Source: an uncultured Clostridia bacterium (GTDB lineage: Bacteria > Bacillota > Clostridia > Lachnospirales > Anaerotignaceae). Taken from it: a stretch of DNA of 64,000 nt. The DNA is taken from assembly GCA_944379995.1 (NCBI GenBank), contig CALWGF010000002.1, forward strand, positions 62,001 to 126,000. The letters run 5' to 3'. Position numbers and translations under genes: made by a program. This document shows, piece by piece, positions 9,561 through 17,432 of the stretch. Each line of letters opens with the position of its first letter. Position 1 is the first letter of the stretch. The notes beneath the pieces were generated by a model. It did no database searches, had not been told where the DNA came from, and saw nothing but the letters and a program-made list of their open reading frames with translations.

Positions 9561-11663
9561 TTAATCATTTTTACCTTCAATAGGTATAAACATATCAGTA
9601 TTATTTTCTTTTTTTGCTTTTTTGTATGCTTCAACAGCTTGTGAATGGAATATAAGCTGTGAGTGGATAACTTCTTTTCCACGACGGTCAATATGTTCAT
9701 AAGTTCCGTCAGGTTGTTGTTCACGAACTTTTACAGTATCATTAAGTGTTATTTTAAGAGTTTCTTTTATTCTTTCTTTAAGAGCTTCATCTTCAATAGG
9801 GAATGCTGTTTCAACACGCTTATTTAAGTTTCTTGGCATCCAGTCAGCACTTGAAAGGAATATTTTTTCATTTCCGTCATCATGGAAATAATAAATTCTG
9901 CTATGTTCAAGAAATCTATCTACTATACTTATAACTCTTATATTATCACTTACTCCTGGTATTCCAGATTTAAGACAGCATATACCTCTTACTATAAGGT
10001 TTATTTTTACTCCAGCAATAGAAGCCTTATAAAGTGCTTTTATTATTTCGTCATCAACAAGTGAATTCATTTTTGCTGTTATTTCAGCATAACGTCCTTT
10101 TTTTGCTATTTTTGTTTCATTTTCAATCCATTGTAAAAATGTTTGACGTAATGTTGTTGGTGCAACAGATATTTTTTTCCATTGTGGTGGTTTTGAATAT
10201 CCTGTAAGTACATTGAAAAGTGCAGAAACATCTGTGCCAAAACTTTCTCTTGCTGTAAATAAGCCAAAGTCTGTATAAAGTTTTGCTGTACTATCATTGT
10301 AGTTACCTGTTGCCATATGAACATATCTCTTTATACCATCTTCTTCTTGGCGTACAACAAGACAAATTTTACAATGTGTTTTTAATCCAACAAGACCGTA
10401 TATTACATGGCAACCTGCTTTTTCAAGTTTTTTCGCCCATATGATATTATTTGCTTCATCAAATCTTGCTTTTAATTCTACAAGAACAGTTACTTGTTTT
10501 CCGTTTTCAGCAGCTTGTATAAGTGCAGCAACAATAGGGGAGTTACCACTTACACGATAAAGTGTTTGTTTTATAGCTAAAACATTTGGGTCTTTTGCAG
10601 CTTCTTGAATATATTTTACAACACAATCAAAACTTTCATAAGGGTGATGTACAAGTATATCTTTTTCACGAATTGCATCAAATATATTTTTGTCCATAAA
10701 TGCAGGTACAGGCTGTGGTTTTAATACTTCATTTCTTAAATGGTCAAATCCATTTATAGAACTAAATTTCATCCATACATTAAAATCTATATATCCTGTA
10801 CTTTCATATATATCTTCTCCATCAAGTTCAAGCATATCAAGAAGGAATGTTTTTATTTCACTATCCATATTTTTTTCTATTTCAAGACGTACAGGGTCTC
10901 CCCATTTTCTTTTCTTTATAGATTTTTCTATTTCCATAAGAAGGTCTTCTGTATCTTCTTCATCTATTGTAAGGTCAGAATTTCTTGTTATTCTAAAATA
11001 GCTAAGGTTTTTTACTTCACAACCTTCAAAAAGCTCACCTACAAACATAGATAATATATCTTCAAGCATTATAAATTCTCTTAAACCGTTTGAAGAAGGT
11101 AACTCTGTTATTCTTGGTACAACAGTAGGTACTTGCATAACTGCATAAAGTTTTTCATCATCTTTTACAATTTGAAGAATTATATTAAGTGATTTATTTG
11201 GAAGCAGAGGAAAAGGTCTGCTTTGGTCTATTGCCATAGGTGTAACTATTGGATAAAGAGTAGAATTAAAATACTCTTTAATAAAATTCTTTTGTTCATT
11301 TGTAAGTTCTTTTGGGTCGACAAATACAATTCCTTCTTTTTCTAATGCAGGAAGGAGTGAACGCATAAGACAACTATTTTGTTTTGCATACATTTCATGT
11401 GCTTTTTCTGAAATTTTTTGAAGCTGTTCTTGTGGTGTAAGTCCTGCAATATCTCTTTTTGAATAGCCTATATCAACTTGGTCAAGAAGTCCAGATACAC
11501 GAACCATAAAAAATTCATCAAGATTTGATGCAGTTATTGCAAGAAATTTTAATCTTTCAAGTAAAGGGTTTGATTTGTCATATGCTTCTTCTAAAACCCT
11601 TTCATTAAACATAAGCCAGCTAAGTTCTCTATTTACGTAGTAATCTTTATTTTCTAAATCCAT
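9561..11663 (-). CDS. ppk: polyphosphate kinase 1
   Basis: A 700-residue PPK1 that reversibly polymerises the gamma-phosphate of ATP into polyphosphate. The N domain opens with YVNRELSWLMFNERVLEEA and the head domain follows. The two phospholipase-D-like C domains contain HHPYESF, LKTHCK (His430, matching the autophosphorylated histidine of E. coli PPK) and YVHMATGNYN (His449). RFLEHSRIYYF and SADWMPRNL lie near the end. All catalytic residues appear intact. The gene starts 2 bp after the stop of the upstream Ppx/GppA-like gene, so both are co-transcribed and probably act on the same polymer or signal. Confidence 0.97.
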   Translation of the reverse strand: MDLENKDYYVNRELSWLMFNERVLEEAYDKSNPLLERLKFLAITASNLDEFFMVRVSGLLDQVDIGYSKRDIAGLTPQEQLQKISEKAHEMYAKQNSCLMRSLLPALEKEGIVFVDPKELTNEQKNFIKEYFNSTLYPIVTPMAIDQSRPFPLLPNKSLNIILQIVKDDEKLYAVMQVPTVVPRITELPSSNGLREFIMLEDILSMFVGELFEGCEVKNLSYFRITRNSDLTIDEEDTEDLLMEIEKSIKKRKWGDPVRLEIEKNMDSEIKTFLLDMLELDGEDIYESTGYIDFNVWMKFSSINGFDHLRNEVLKPQPVPAFMDKNIFDAIREKDILVHHPYESFDCVVKYIQEAAKDPNVLAIKQTLYRVSGNSPIVAALIQAAENGKQVTVLVELKARFDEANNIIWAKKLEKAGCHVIYGLVGLKTHCKICLVVRQEEDGIKRYVHMATGNYNDSTAKLYTDFGLFTARESFGTDVSALFNVLTGYSKPPQWKKISVAPTTLRQTFLQWIENETKIAKKGRYAEITAKMNSLVDDEIIKALYKASIAGVKINLIVRGICCLKSGIPGVSDNIRVISIVDRFLEHSRIYYFHDDGNEKIFLSSADWMPRNLNKRVETAFPIEDEALKERIKETLKITLNDTVKVREQQPDGTYEHIDRRGKEVIHSQLIFHSQAVEAYKKAKKENNTDMFIPIEGKND

Positions 11664-11665
11664 TA

Positions 11666-13213
11666 TTACATCACTCTTTTCTTTTTAATTACTGCTTTCA
11701 TACCAAATACTTCTTCAAAATATTTACTCTTAATTCCAAATGACCACTCTTCTATTTGTGTATTTTTTAAAGTGGAAATTCCTATTGTTAATGTATTATT
11801 TTTTATTTTTACATCTATATTATCAAATTTTTTAATGTGTCCTTTATCAAGAGCTTCTGCAAGTCTAAGAATTGCTGTAAGTTTTGAAACTCGCATTCTA
11901 TCTTCATAACTTAAACGATTGAAATTATAATCAAGCATATTAGGTGTAGAAGAACTATGATATTTTGTTGTATTTGCAATTATCTCCATATCATGACTGC
12001 TAAGTCCTACAATTTCGGAACTTCTTATTATTTCATATGAATGATTATAATGTCCAACTACATTAATATATTTTCCAACATCATGTGTTATAGCTGCAAC
12101 ACTTAAAAGTAATCTATCTTTTTTATTGAGCCCATGATAATTTTTCATTTTATCAAATATTTCAAGAGAATATTTTTCTACAAAGTGTGCATGTTCTTCA
12201 TCAAAGTTATAACGCTTTGCCATTGTTTTTGCACTTATTATAGTGTTTTCTGTAAATGTTTCGTTATAAATTTGTGCTTCTTTAGGTCTTAATTGTTCAA
12301 AAAGAAGAGCATCTTCTATAAATACATCAGGAAGTATTATTTTTGTAGCATTTGTATAGCTTAAAAGCATTGAATGTATACTCATTGAATATTTTAAGAG
12401 CTCTGCATTTTCTTCTGATATATTATAATCTTCCATAATCTGTTCAAATGATTTTTCTTCGATTTCATTATAAAGTTTTATAAAGTCTTCTACCTGTATG
12501 TAATTTATTCTTTCTGTAAGTTTTTGTGCATTACAAAGTTGTGCAATAAGAGGTACTTGACGACCGCTTGCTACAAAGTGTTTAAATTCACCTTTTGGTA
12601 AAACTGTAAGAAATGTTTCTTGAAAACTTCTTAAATAGTCTGCTATTATAATTTTGTATTGTTCTTCAAAATCATACATTGAAGTAAACATTTCTGATAT
12701 TCTTAAACTTCCTATTTTGATGTTTGTTGTAAAAGGTATATTTCCATTATCTATAAATGATATACCTAAATTTCCAACACCAGAATATATCATAAGAGCA
12801 GGGTTTTTATATGTTTTATACTCTGTAAGTCTTCTCATTATTTCTTTATATATGATAGTTTTTTCTTGAGAGTCATCAAGAACTTCAACATCTAAACCTG
12901 TACGAAGTTTTATTTGGTCAACAACATAATCTTTATTTTGAGCTTCTCTAACTGCTGTTGTAGCAACAGTTTTTATTTTTGTTACCTTATATTCTGTTGA
13001 AGATTTTATAAATTTATTTAGTATTTCACAAGTTTTGTTTATTTTTTCAAAACTTATTCTTCCAGTACTAAAAGTATCTTTTCCAAGACTCATTGGATAT
13101 TCAAGTTCTTGGAGTATTTCTATTTTACCGTTTGTATATTGACCTGTACACATTGTAAGAGAATTTGAACCTATATTTATTACAGATGCAATATTAAAAT
13201 TTTTTTTATTCAT
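11666..13213 (-). CDS. ppx: Ppx/GppA-family protein with C-terminal HD domain, active-site motifs degenerate
   Basis: A 515-residue protein with the architecture of exopolyphosphatase/pppGpp phosphatase: an actin-like Ppx/GppA domain (residues 1-300) and an HD domain (about 320-510, ITHDVGKY with His377/Asp378). Family landmarks such as IGSNSLTM and VATTAVREAQN are present. Key phosphate-binding residues differ: the first motif reads INIGSNS rather than (I/V)D(L/I)GSNS, and the DIGGGSTE-type loop reads YSGVGNLGI. Hydrolase activity is therefore doubtful, whereas the HD motif is intact. It is the first gene of a two-gene operon with ppk. The gene symbol marks family, not proven activity. Confidence 0.85.
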   Translation of the reverse strand: MNKKNFNIASVINIGSNSLTMCTGQYTNGKIEILQELEYPMSLGKDTFSTGRISFEKINKTCEILNKFIKSSTEYKVTKIKTVATTAVREAQNKDYVVDQIKLRTGLDVEVLDDSQEKTIIYKEIMRRLTEYKTYKNPALMIYSGVGNLGISFIDNGNIPFTTNIKIGSLRISEMFTSMYDFEEQYKIIIADYLRSFQETFLTVLPKGEFKHFVASGRQVPLIAQLCNAQKLTERINYIQVEDFIKLYNEIEEKSFEQIMEDYNISEENAELLKYSMSIHSMLLSYTNATKIILPDVFIEDALLFEQLRPKEAQIYNETFTENTIISAKTMAKRYNFDEEHAHFVEKYSLEIFDKMKNYHGLNKKDRLLLSVAAITHDVGKYINVVGHYNHSYEIIRSSEIVGLSSHDMEIIANTTKYHSSSTPNMLDYNFNRLSYEDRMRVSKLTAILRLAEALDKGHIKKFDNIDVKIKNNTLTIGISTLKNTQIEEWSFGIKSKYFEEVFGMKAVIKKKRVM

Positions 13214-13323
13214 ATATATTCACCTCTGGTGTTATTGAAAAAATTGTAGATACATAGTTTATTATAGAATATAAAATTAAAAGTGTCATTAATTTTACAT
13301 ATAATTTACATTTTTTATAATAT

Positions 13324-13358
13324 AAAAGTATGTACAATATTTATATGTACATACTTTT
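13324..13358 (-). terminator. terminator of the small lipoprotein gene
   Basis: A perfect 13-bp inverted repeat (AAAAGTATGTACA / TGTACATACTTTT) directly follows the lipoprotein stop on the minus strand; the T-run is short on that strand (TTTTATATT). Confidence 0.7.
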
Positions 13359-13365
13359 TTTAAAA

Positions 13366-13623
13366 TTAATAATTCATTGTATTATTAGCTGTACCATTTC
13401 CAGAACCTTCAAGTACACTTGTATATCCTGAACCGTCACCAGTATCAGTTCCTAAACCATCACCATATCCTACACCATCTGTATATTCAGCATAACCATC
13501 ACTATTATCTATATAATCATAATAATATCCAGATGTTACTTCTTCAGCATTTTCCATATCACTATCAGAACAGCCTGTAAATGATAAACATAATAATGAT
13601 AAAACTAATAATTTTTGTTTCAT
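13366..13623 (-). CDS. small Gly/Tyr/Asp-rich lipoprotein
   Basis: An 85-residue protein with a short signal peptide and lipobox (LSFTGC), so it is predicted to be lipidated at Cys18 and exposed on the cell surface. The mature 68 residues are low complexity, rich in Gly, Tyr, Asp, Ser and Thr, with no lysine or arginine, and so strongly acidic and probably disordered. A good ribosome binding site (AAAGGAGG) precedes the ATG and an inverted repeat follows the stop. I do not recognise a family. Confidence 0.7.
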   Translation of the reverse strand: MKQKLLVLSLLCLSFTGCSDSDMENAEEVTSGYYYDYIDNSDGYAEYTDGVGYGDGLGTDTGDGSGYTSVLEGSGNGTANNTMNY

Positions 13624-13835
13624 TATTATTCCTCCTTTATAAAAAATATAAAAAGAAATTTTTTCAAATTTAGTTTTTGTGTATTAACATATAAAAATAC
13701 TGTAATTAGTATGGTATTGCATATAAAATTTGGAATTTGAAGAAATTTTTTGTTGTTTGTTATTAATGACATTAAACATAAAAATTGCTAAAATTTAATT
13801 AGAAATTTTTAATTTTTTAAGAGGGGGATTGGGAA

Positions 13836-15434
13836 ATGAGTTTTTTACGTTCTAGTGGTGTTCTTTTACACCCTGTAAGTTTTCCTTCAAATTATGGTAT
13901 TGGGGATTTTGGAGAAAGTGGTTATAAATTTATTGATTTTCTTGAAAAAGCAGGTCAAACACTTTGGCAAGTTTTGCCTTTAGGTCCTACAAGTTTTGGT
14001 GACTCACCTTATCAGAGTTTTTCAACATTTGCAGGTAATATACTTCTTATAAGCCCTGATATACTTATTAAAAAAGGACTTCTTGATGAAAGTATAAAAA
14101 ATGAAATACCACAGTTTTCAAATAATAAAATTGATTATGGAAATGTTATAAAATACAAAACAGGTCTTTATAAAAAAGCTTTTGAAAAATTTAAAAAAAC
14201 AAAAAATAAAGCTTTTGATGAATTTTGTGAAAAAAATAAAAATTGGCTTGAAGACTATGCTCTTTTTGTTTCTTTAAAAGATTACTTTATAGAAGAAAGA
14301 AAAAACGAGTGGGAGTCTCCTGAATTTAAAAAATTCTGTAAAAAGACAAAAGGAAAACTTTCCGAAAATGTTCAGAAAGATTATTATTATGGTGCTGTTT
14401 GGAGTACTTGGCCTATAAGCCTTGTAAAAAGAGAAGCTGCAACAATTAAAAAATGGCAGTCAAAACTTGCTGACTCAATACTTTATTATAAATTCCTTCA
14501 GTTTGAATTTTTCGAAGAATGGTTTGAACTTAAAAAATATGCAAATTCAAAAGATATAAAAATAATAGGCGATATTCCTATTTTCGTTGCATATGATAGT
14601 GCTGATGCTTGGGCAAATCCTAAAAATTATTATATGGATACTGAAGGTTTCCCTACACTTGTTGCAGGTGTTCCTCCTGATTATTTTTCAGCCACAGGAC
14701 AGCTTTGGGGAAATCCTTTATATAAATGGAGTGAGCATAAAAACAGTAAATATAAATGGTGGATAGATAGAATAAAATCTGTACTTTCTATGGTTGATAT
14801 TGTAAGAATAGACCACTTTAGAGGTTTTGAAAGTTTTTGGCAAGTTCCTTTTGGTGAAGAAACAGCTATTAATGGAAAATGGACAAAAGGCCCTGGGGCA
14901 GACCTTTTTAATGCAATAAAAAAAGAACTTGGAAGCCTTCCTATAATTGCAGAAGACCTTGGTATTATAACTGATGAAGTTAATGAACTTAGAGATAAAC
15001 TTCAATTTCCGGGTATGAAAGTATTACAGTTTGCTTTTGATGACTCTGAAAATAATGATTATCTTCCTCATAATTATGATAAAAATTGTGTTGTATACAC
15101 AGGTACTCATGATAATGATACTACACTTGGCTGGTATAGAAATGCAAATGAAAATGAAAAAGATAAATTAAGAAGATATATGAATGTAAGCGGAGAAAAT
15201 GTTTCTTGGGACCTTATAAGACTTGCTATGTCATCAACTGCTGTATTCTCAATATTCCCTCTTCAAGATATTATGAAACTTGATGAAAGTGCAAGAATGA
15301 ATACACCTTCTGTTGCAGGTGGAAATTGGCAATGGAGATATACTGATGATATGTTAAAAGATGAATATTCAGAAAGTCTTATGTATTTAACAAAACTTTT
15401 TGCAAGAAAAACAGTTATAAAAAAAGATAAGTAA
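13836..15434 (+). CDS. malQ: 4-alpha-glucanotransferase (amylomaltase)
   Basis: A 532-residue GH77 disproportionating enzyme that transfers maltooligosaccharide segments between alpha-1,4-glucans in cytoplasmic glycogen/maltodextrin metabolism. Landmarks: LPLGPT and DSPYQSFSTFAGN near residue 50-68, GDIPIFVAYDSADAW (245-259), the nucleophile Asp326 in VRIDHFRG, acid/base Glu373 in IAEDLG, and Asp426 in GTHDNDT. The region around residues 145-210 is longer and more lysine-rich than in compact amylomaltases of about 500 residues. It stands alone, divergent from the small lipoprotein gene and convergent with pncB, with ribosome binding site GAGGGGG. Confidence 0.96.
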   Translation: MSFLRSSGVLLHPVSFPSNYGIGDFGESGYKFIDFLEKAGQTLWQVLPLGPTSFGDSPYQSFSTFAGNILLISPDILIKKGLLDESIKNEIPQFSNNKIDYGNVIKYKTGLYKKAFEKFKKTKNKAFDEFCEKNKNWLEDYALFVSLKDYFIEERKNEWESPEFKKFCKKTKGKLSENVQKDYYYGAVWSTWPISLVKREAATIKKWQSKLADSILYYKFLQFEFFEEWFELKKYANSKDIKIIGDIPIFVAYDSADAWANPKNYYMDTEGFPTLVAGVPPDYFSATGQLWGNPLYKWSEHKNSKYKWWIDRIKSVLSMVDIVRIDHFRGFESFWQVPFGEETAINGKWTKGPGADLFNAIKKELGSLPIIAEDLGIITDEVNELRDKLQFPGMKVLQFAFDDSENNDYLPHNYDKNCVVYTGTHDNDTTLGWYRNANENEKDKLRRYMNVSGENVSWDLIRLAMSSTAVFSIFPLQDIMKLDESARMNTPSVAGGNWQWRYTDDMLKDEYSESLMYLTKLFARKTVIKKDK

Positions 15435-15440
15435 GTAATA

Positions 15441-15479
15441 AAAAAAGATGTAAAAGCAATATGCTTTTACATCTTTTTT
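15441..15479. terminator. bidirectional terminator between malQ and pncB
   Basis: A perfect 18-bp stem (AAAAAAGATGTAAAAGCA and its complement) around a 3-base loop gives T-runs on both strands between convergent genes. Confidence 0.94.
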
Positions 15480-15480
15480 A

Positions 15481-16938
15481 TTATTCTGATTTACTGAGTT
15501 CTTCTATAAGTTCATGTTTTAAATTATAAAGTTTTTCTGAAAGGTCAACAGGTACTATATGAGGATTTTTAAGACGTCTATGCTCGTCCCAAAGTGTATC
15601 AAGTTCTTTATCACAATATTTCTTAATATCCATTGTTTTTGGTGACTCATATACACATTCACCGTTTTTAAATATAGGAACAAGAAGTTCTCTTATATAA
15701 TATTCACCCGGTTTTAAAGTCATTTTTTTCCATTTTGCACTTGAGTCAAAAAGTTTTAATGGCTTTGTTGTATCTATTGTTTCGTCATCAAGTGTTATAA
15801 GGTCTGCTTTTATTTTATTTGTATTTTTATCATATATACGGAATATTTTCTTAATACCCGGATTTGTAACTTTTTCAGTATTATTAGAAAGTTTTATTTT
15901 TGGTACAAATTCACCATTTTCATCTGTTTCTGCTGCAAGTTTATAAACTCCACCAAAAGCAGGGCAGTCATCACTTGTTATAAGTTTTGTTCCAACACCC
16001 CAAAGATGTATTTGTGCATTTTGTAATTTAAGACTTGCAATAAGATTTTCATCAAGGTCACTTGATGCACTTATAACAGCATCTTTAAAACCTGCTTCAT
16101 CAAGCATTACTCTTGCTTTTTTTGAAAGATATGCAAGGTCGCCACTATCAAGTCTTATACCATAATTTTTAAGTTCAATTCCTTTTTCTCGCATTTCGCT
16201 AAATACTTTTATAGCATTTGGTACACCAGATTCAAGAGTATTATATGTGTCTACAAGAAGTGTACAAGCATTAGGGAAAAGGTCTGCGTATTTTCTGAAT
16301 GCTGTAAGTTCATCAGGAAAACTCATTACCCAACTATGAGCATGTGTACCTTTTACAGGTACATCAAAAAGACGTCCTGTAAGAACATTACTTGTACCAA
16401 CACAACCACCTATTACAGCGGCTCTTGCTCCATATGTGCCTGCATCAGGACCTTGTGCTCGTCTAAGACCAAATTCAAGTACTGGGTCACCTTCTGCTGC
16501 CCATACAACTCTAGCTGCTTTTGTTGCTATAAGACTTTGATGATTTATTATATTTAAAAGTGCTGTTTCTATAAGCTGTGCTTCCATTATAGGTGCTTTT
16601 ATACGCATAAGAGGTTCATGTGGAAATACAACTGTTCCTTCCGGTATTGCATAAATATCGCCGGAAAATTTAAAATTTTCAAGATATTTTATAAAATCTT
16701 CATTAAATGTATTAAGGCTTTTAAGATATTCTATATCTTCTTTTGAAAAGCTAAGATTTTTTATATAATCAATAGCTTGTTCAAGTCCAGCACATATTGC
16801 AAATCCATTTCCGCTTGGATTTTTACGATAAAAAAGGTCAAAAACAACTATTTTATTTGTAATACCAGTTGATTGATAACCTTGCATCATTGTAAGTTCA
16901 TAAAAGTCTGTAAGCAAAGACATTTCATTAAAATTCAT
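15481..16938 (-). CDS. pncB: nicotinate phosphoribosyltransferase
   Basis: A 485-residue enzyme of the NAD salvage pathway that joins nicotinate and PRPP to form nicotinate mononucleotide, coupled to ATP hydrolysis. Motifs include LLTDFYELTMMQGY at the N-terminus, FGLRRAQGPDAG, and KGTHAHSWVMSF containing the histidine region associated with autophosphorylation. RLDSGDLAYLS (phosphoribosyl binding) follows. The C-terminal extension seen in the long form of the family is present. A consensus SigA promoter lies upstream, the ribosome binding site is AAAGGAAG, and the gene ends in a shared terminator with malQ. Confidence 0.96.
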   Translation of the reverse strand: MNFNEMSLLTDFYELTMMQGYQSTGITNKIVVFDLFYRKNPSGNGFAICAGLEQAIDYIKNLSFSKEDIEYLKSLNTFNEDFIKYLENFKFSGDIYAIPEGTVVFPHEPLMRIKAPIMEAQLIETALLNIINHQSLIATKAARVVWAAEGDPVLEFGLRRAQGPDAGTYGARAAVIGGCVGTSNVLTGRLFDVPVKGTHAHSWVMSFPDELTAFRKYADLFPNACTLLVDTYNTLESGVPNAIKVFSEMREKGIELKNYGIRLDSGDLAYLSKKARVMLDEAGFKDAVISASSDLDENLIASLKLQNAQIHLWGVGTKLITSDDCPAFGGVYKLAAETDENGEFVPKIKLSNNTEKVTNPGIKKIFRIYDKNTNKIKADLITLDDETIDTTKPLKLFDSSAKWKKMTLKPGEYYIRELLVPIFKNGECVYESPKTMDIKKYCDKELDTLWDEHRRLKNPHIVPVDLSEKLYNLKHELIEELSKSE

Positions 16939-17004
16939 TTAATACGCTTCCTTTCATAACGAGATGTTTAAAACTATTCCGTCATAATCTGAGTAATTAG
17001 TGAT

Positions 17005-17033
17005 ATTATACACAATAATAGGCTTAAATTCAA
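17005..17033 (-). promoter_or_regulatory. SigA-type promoter of pncB
   Basis: On the minus strand TTGAAT, 17-bp spacer, TATAAT, about 60 bp before the pncB start. Confidence 0.75.
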
Positions 17034-17052
17034 TTTAATTTTATAAAAGTTC

Positions 17053-17081
17053 TTTACAAAACATAAGGCGTATTGTATAAT
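17053..17081 (+). promoter_or_regulatory. SigA-type promoter of the ileS T-box transcript
   Basis: TTTACA, 17-bp spacer, TATAAT. The predicted start near 17088 lies just upstream of the T-box leader. Confidence 0.8.
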
Positions 17082-17130
17082 ACCTCCGTATTGGTATGAT
17101 TTTTTTATTTGAATATAGAAAATAGATAAA

Positions 17131-17371
17131 CACATTGATGGGGACAGTAGTCTTTTATTGAAAACTTCAGCGAGTTGGAGATGGTGAAAGTCCGACGTGA
17201 TTAGATTTTTGACGAACATCACCCCTTAGTGGCATAGTGAAAAGTTATTCTTAGTAGCTTATGACGTATATCCAACGTTAAAGGGAATTTTTGAGAGGCT
17301 ATTTTTTTATAGCAATTCAGGTGGTAACGCGGTAACCTTCGTCCTGTTATATTGGGAACGAAGGTTTTTTT
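17131..17371 (+). promoter_or_regulatory. T-box riboswitch (isoleucine) controlling ileS
   Basis: Stem I spans about 17131-17231: its base pairs CATTGA-GGGG with CCCC-TTAGTG, with an AGTA box (GACAGTAG) on the 5' side. The likely specifier ATC at 17218-17220 (context GAACATCA) matches isoleucine. The conserved T-box AGGTGGTAACGCGG is at 17319-17332. It overlaps the competing terminator AACCTTCGT / ACGAAGGTT with a T-run (17334-17371). Uncharged tRNA-Ile should stabilise the antiterminator and turn on ileS. T-box identity is certain; the specifier is assigned by eye. Confidence 0.93.
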
Positions 17372-17432
17372 ATTTTTATCTATTTTTCTATATTAAACAC
17401 ATATCTTTTAAATCTATTTAGGAGGATTGATT

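Noticed and set aside
13655-13755. Imperfect inverted repeat of AAATTTGAA..AAATTTC type between the lipoprotein gene and malQ
   Set aside because: Built from A/T runs that arise by chance in this AT-rich background.
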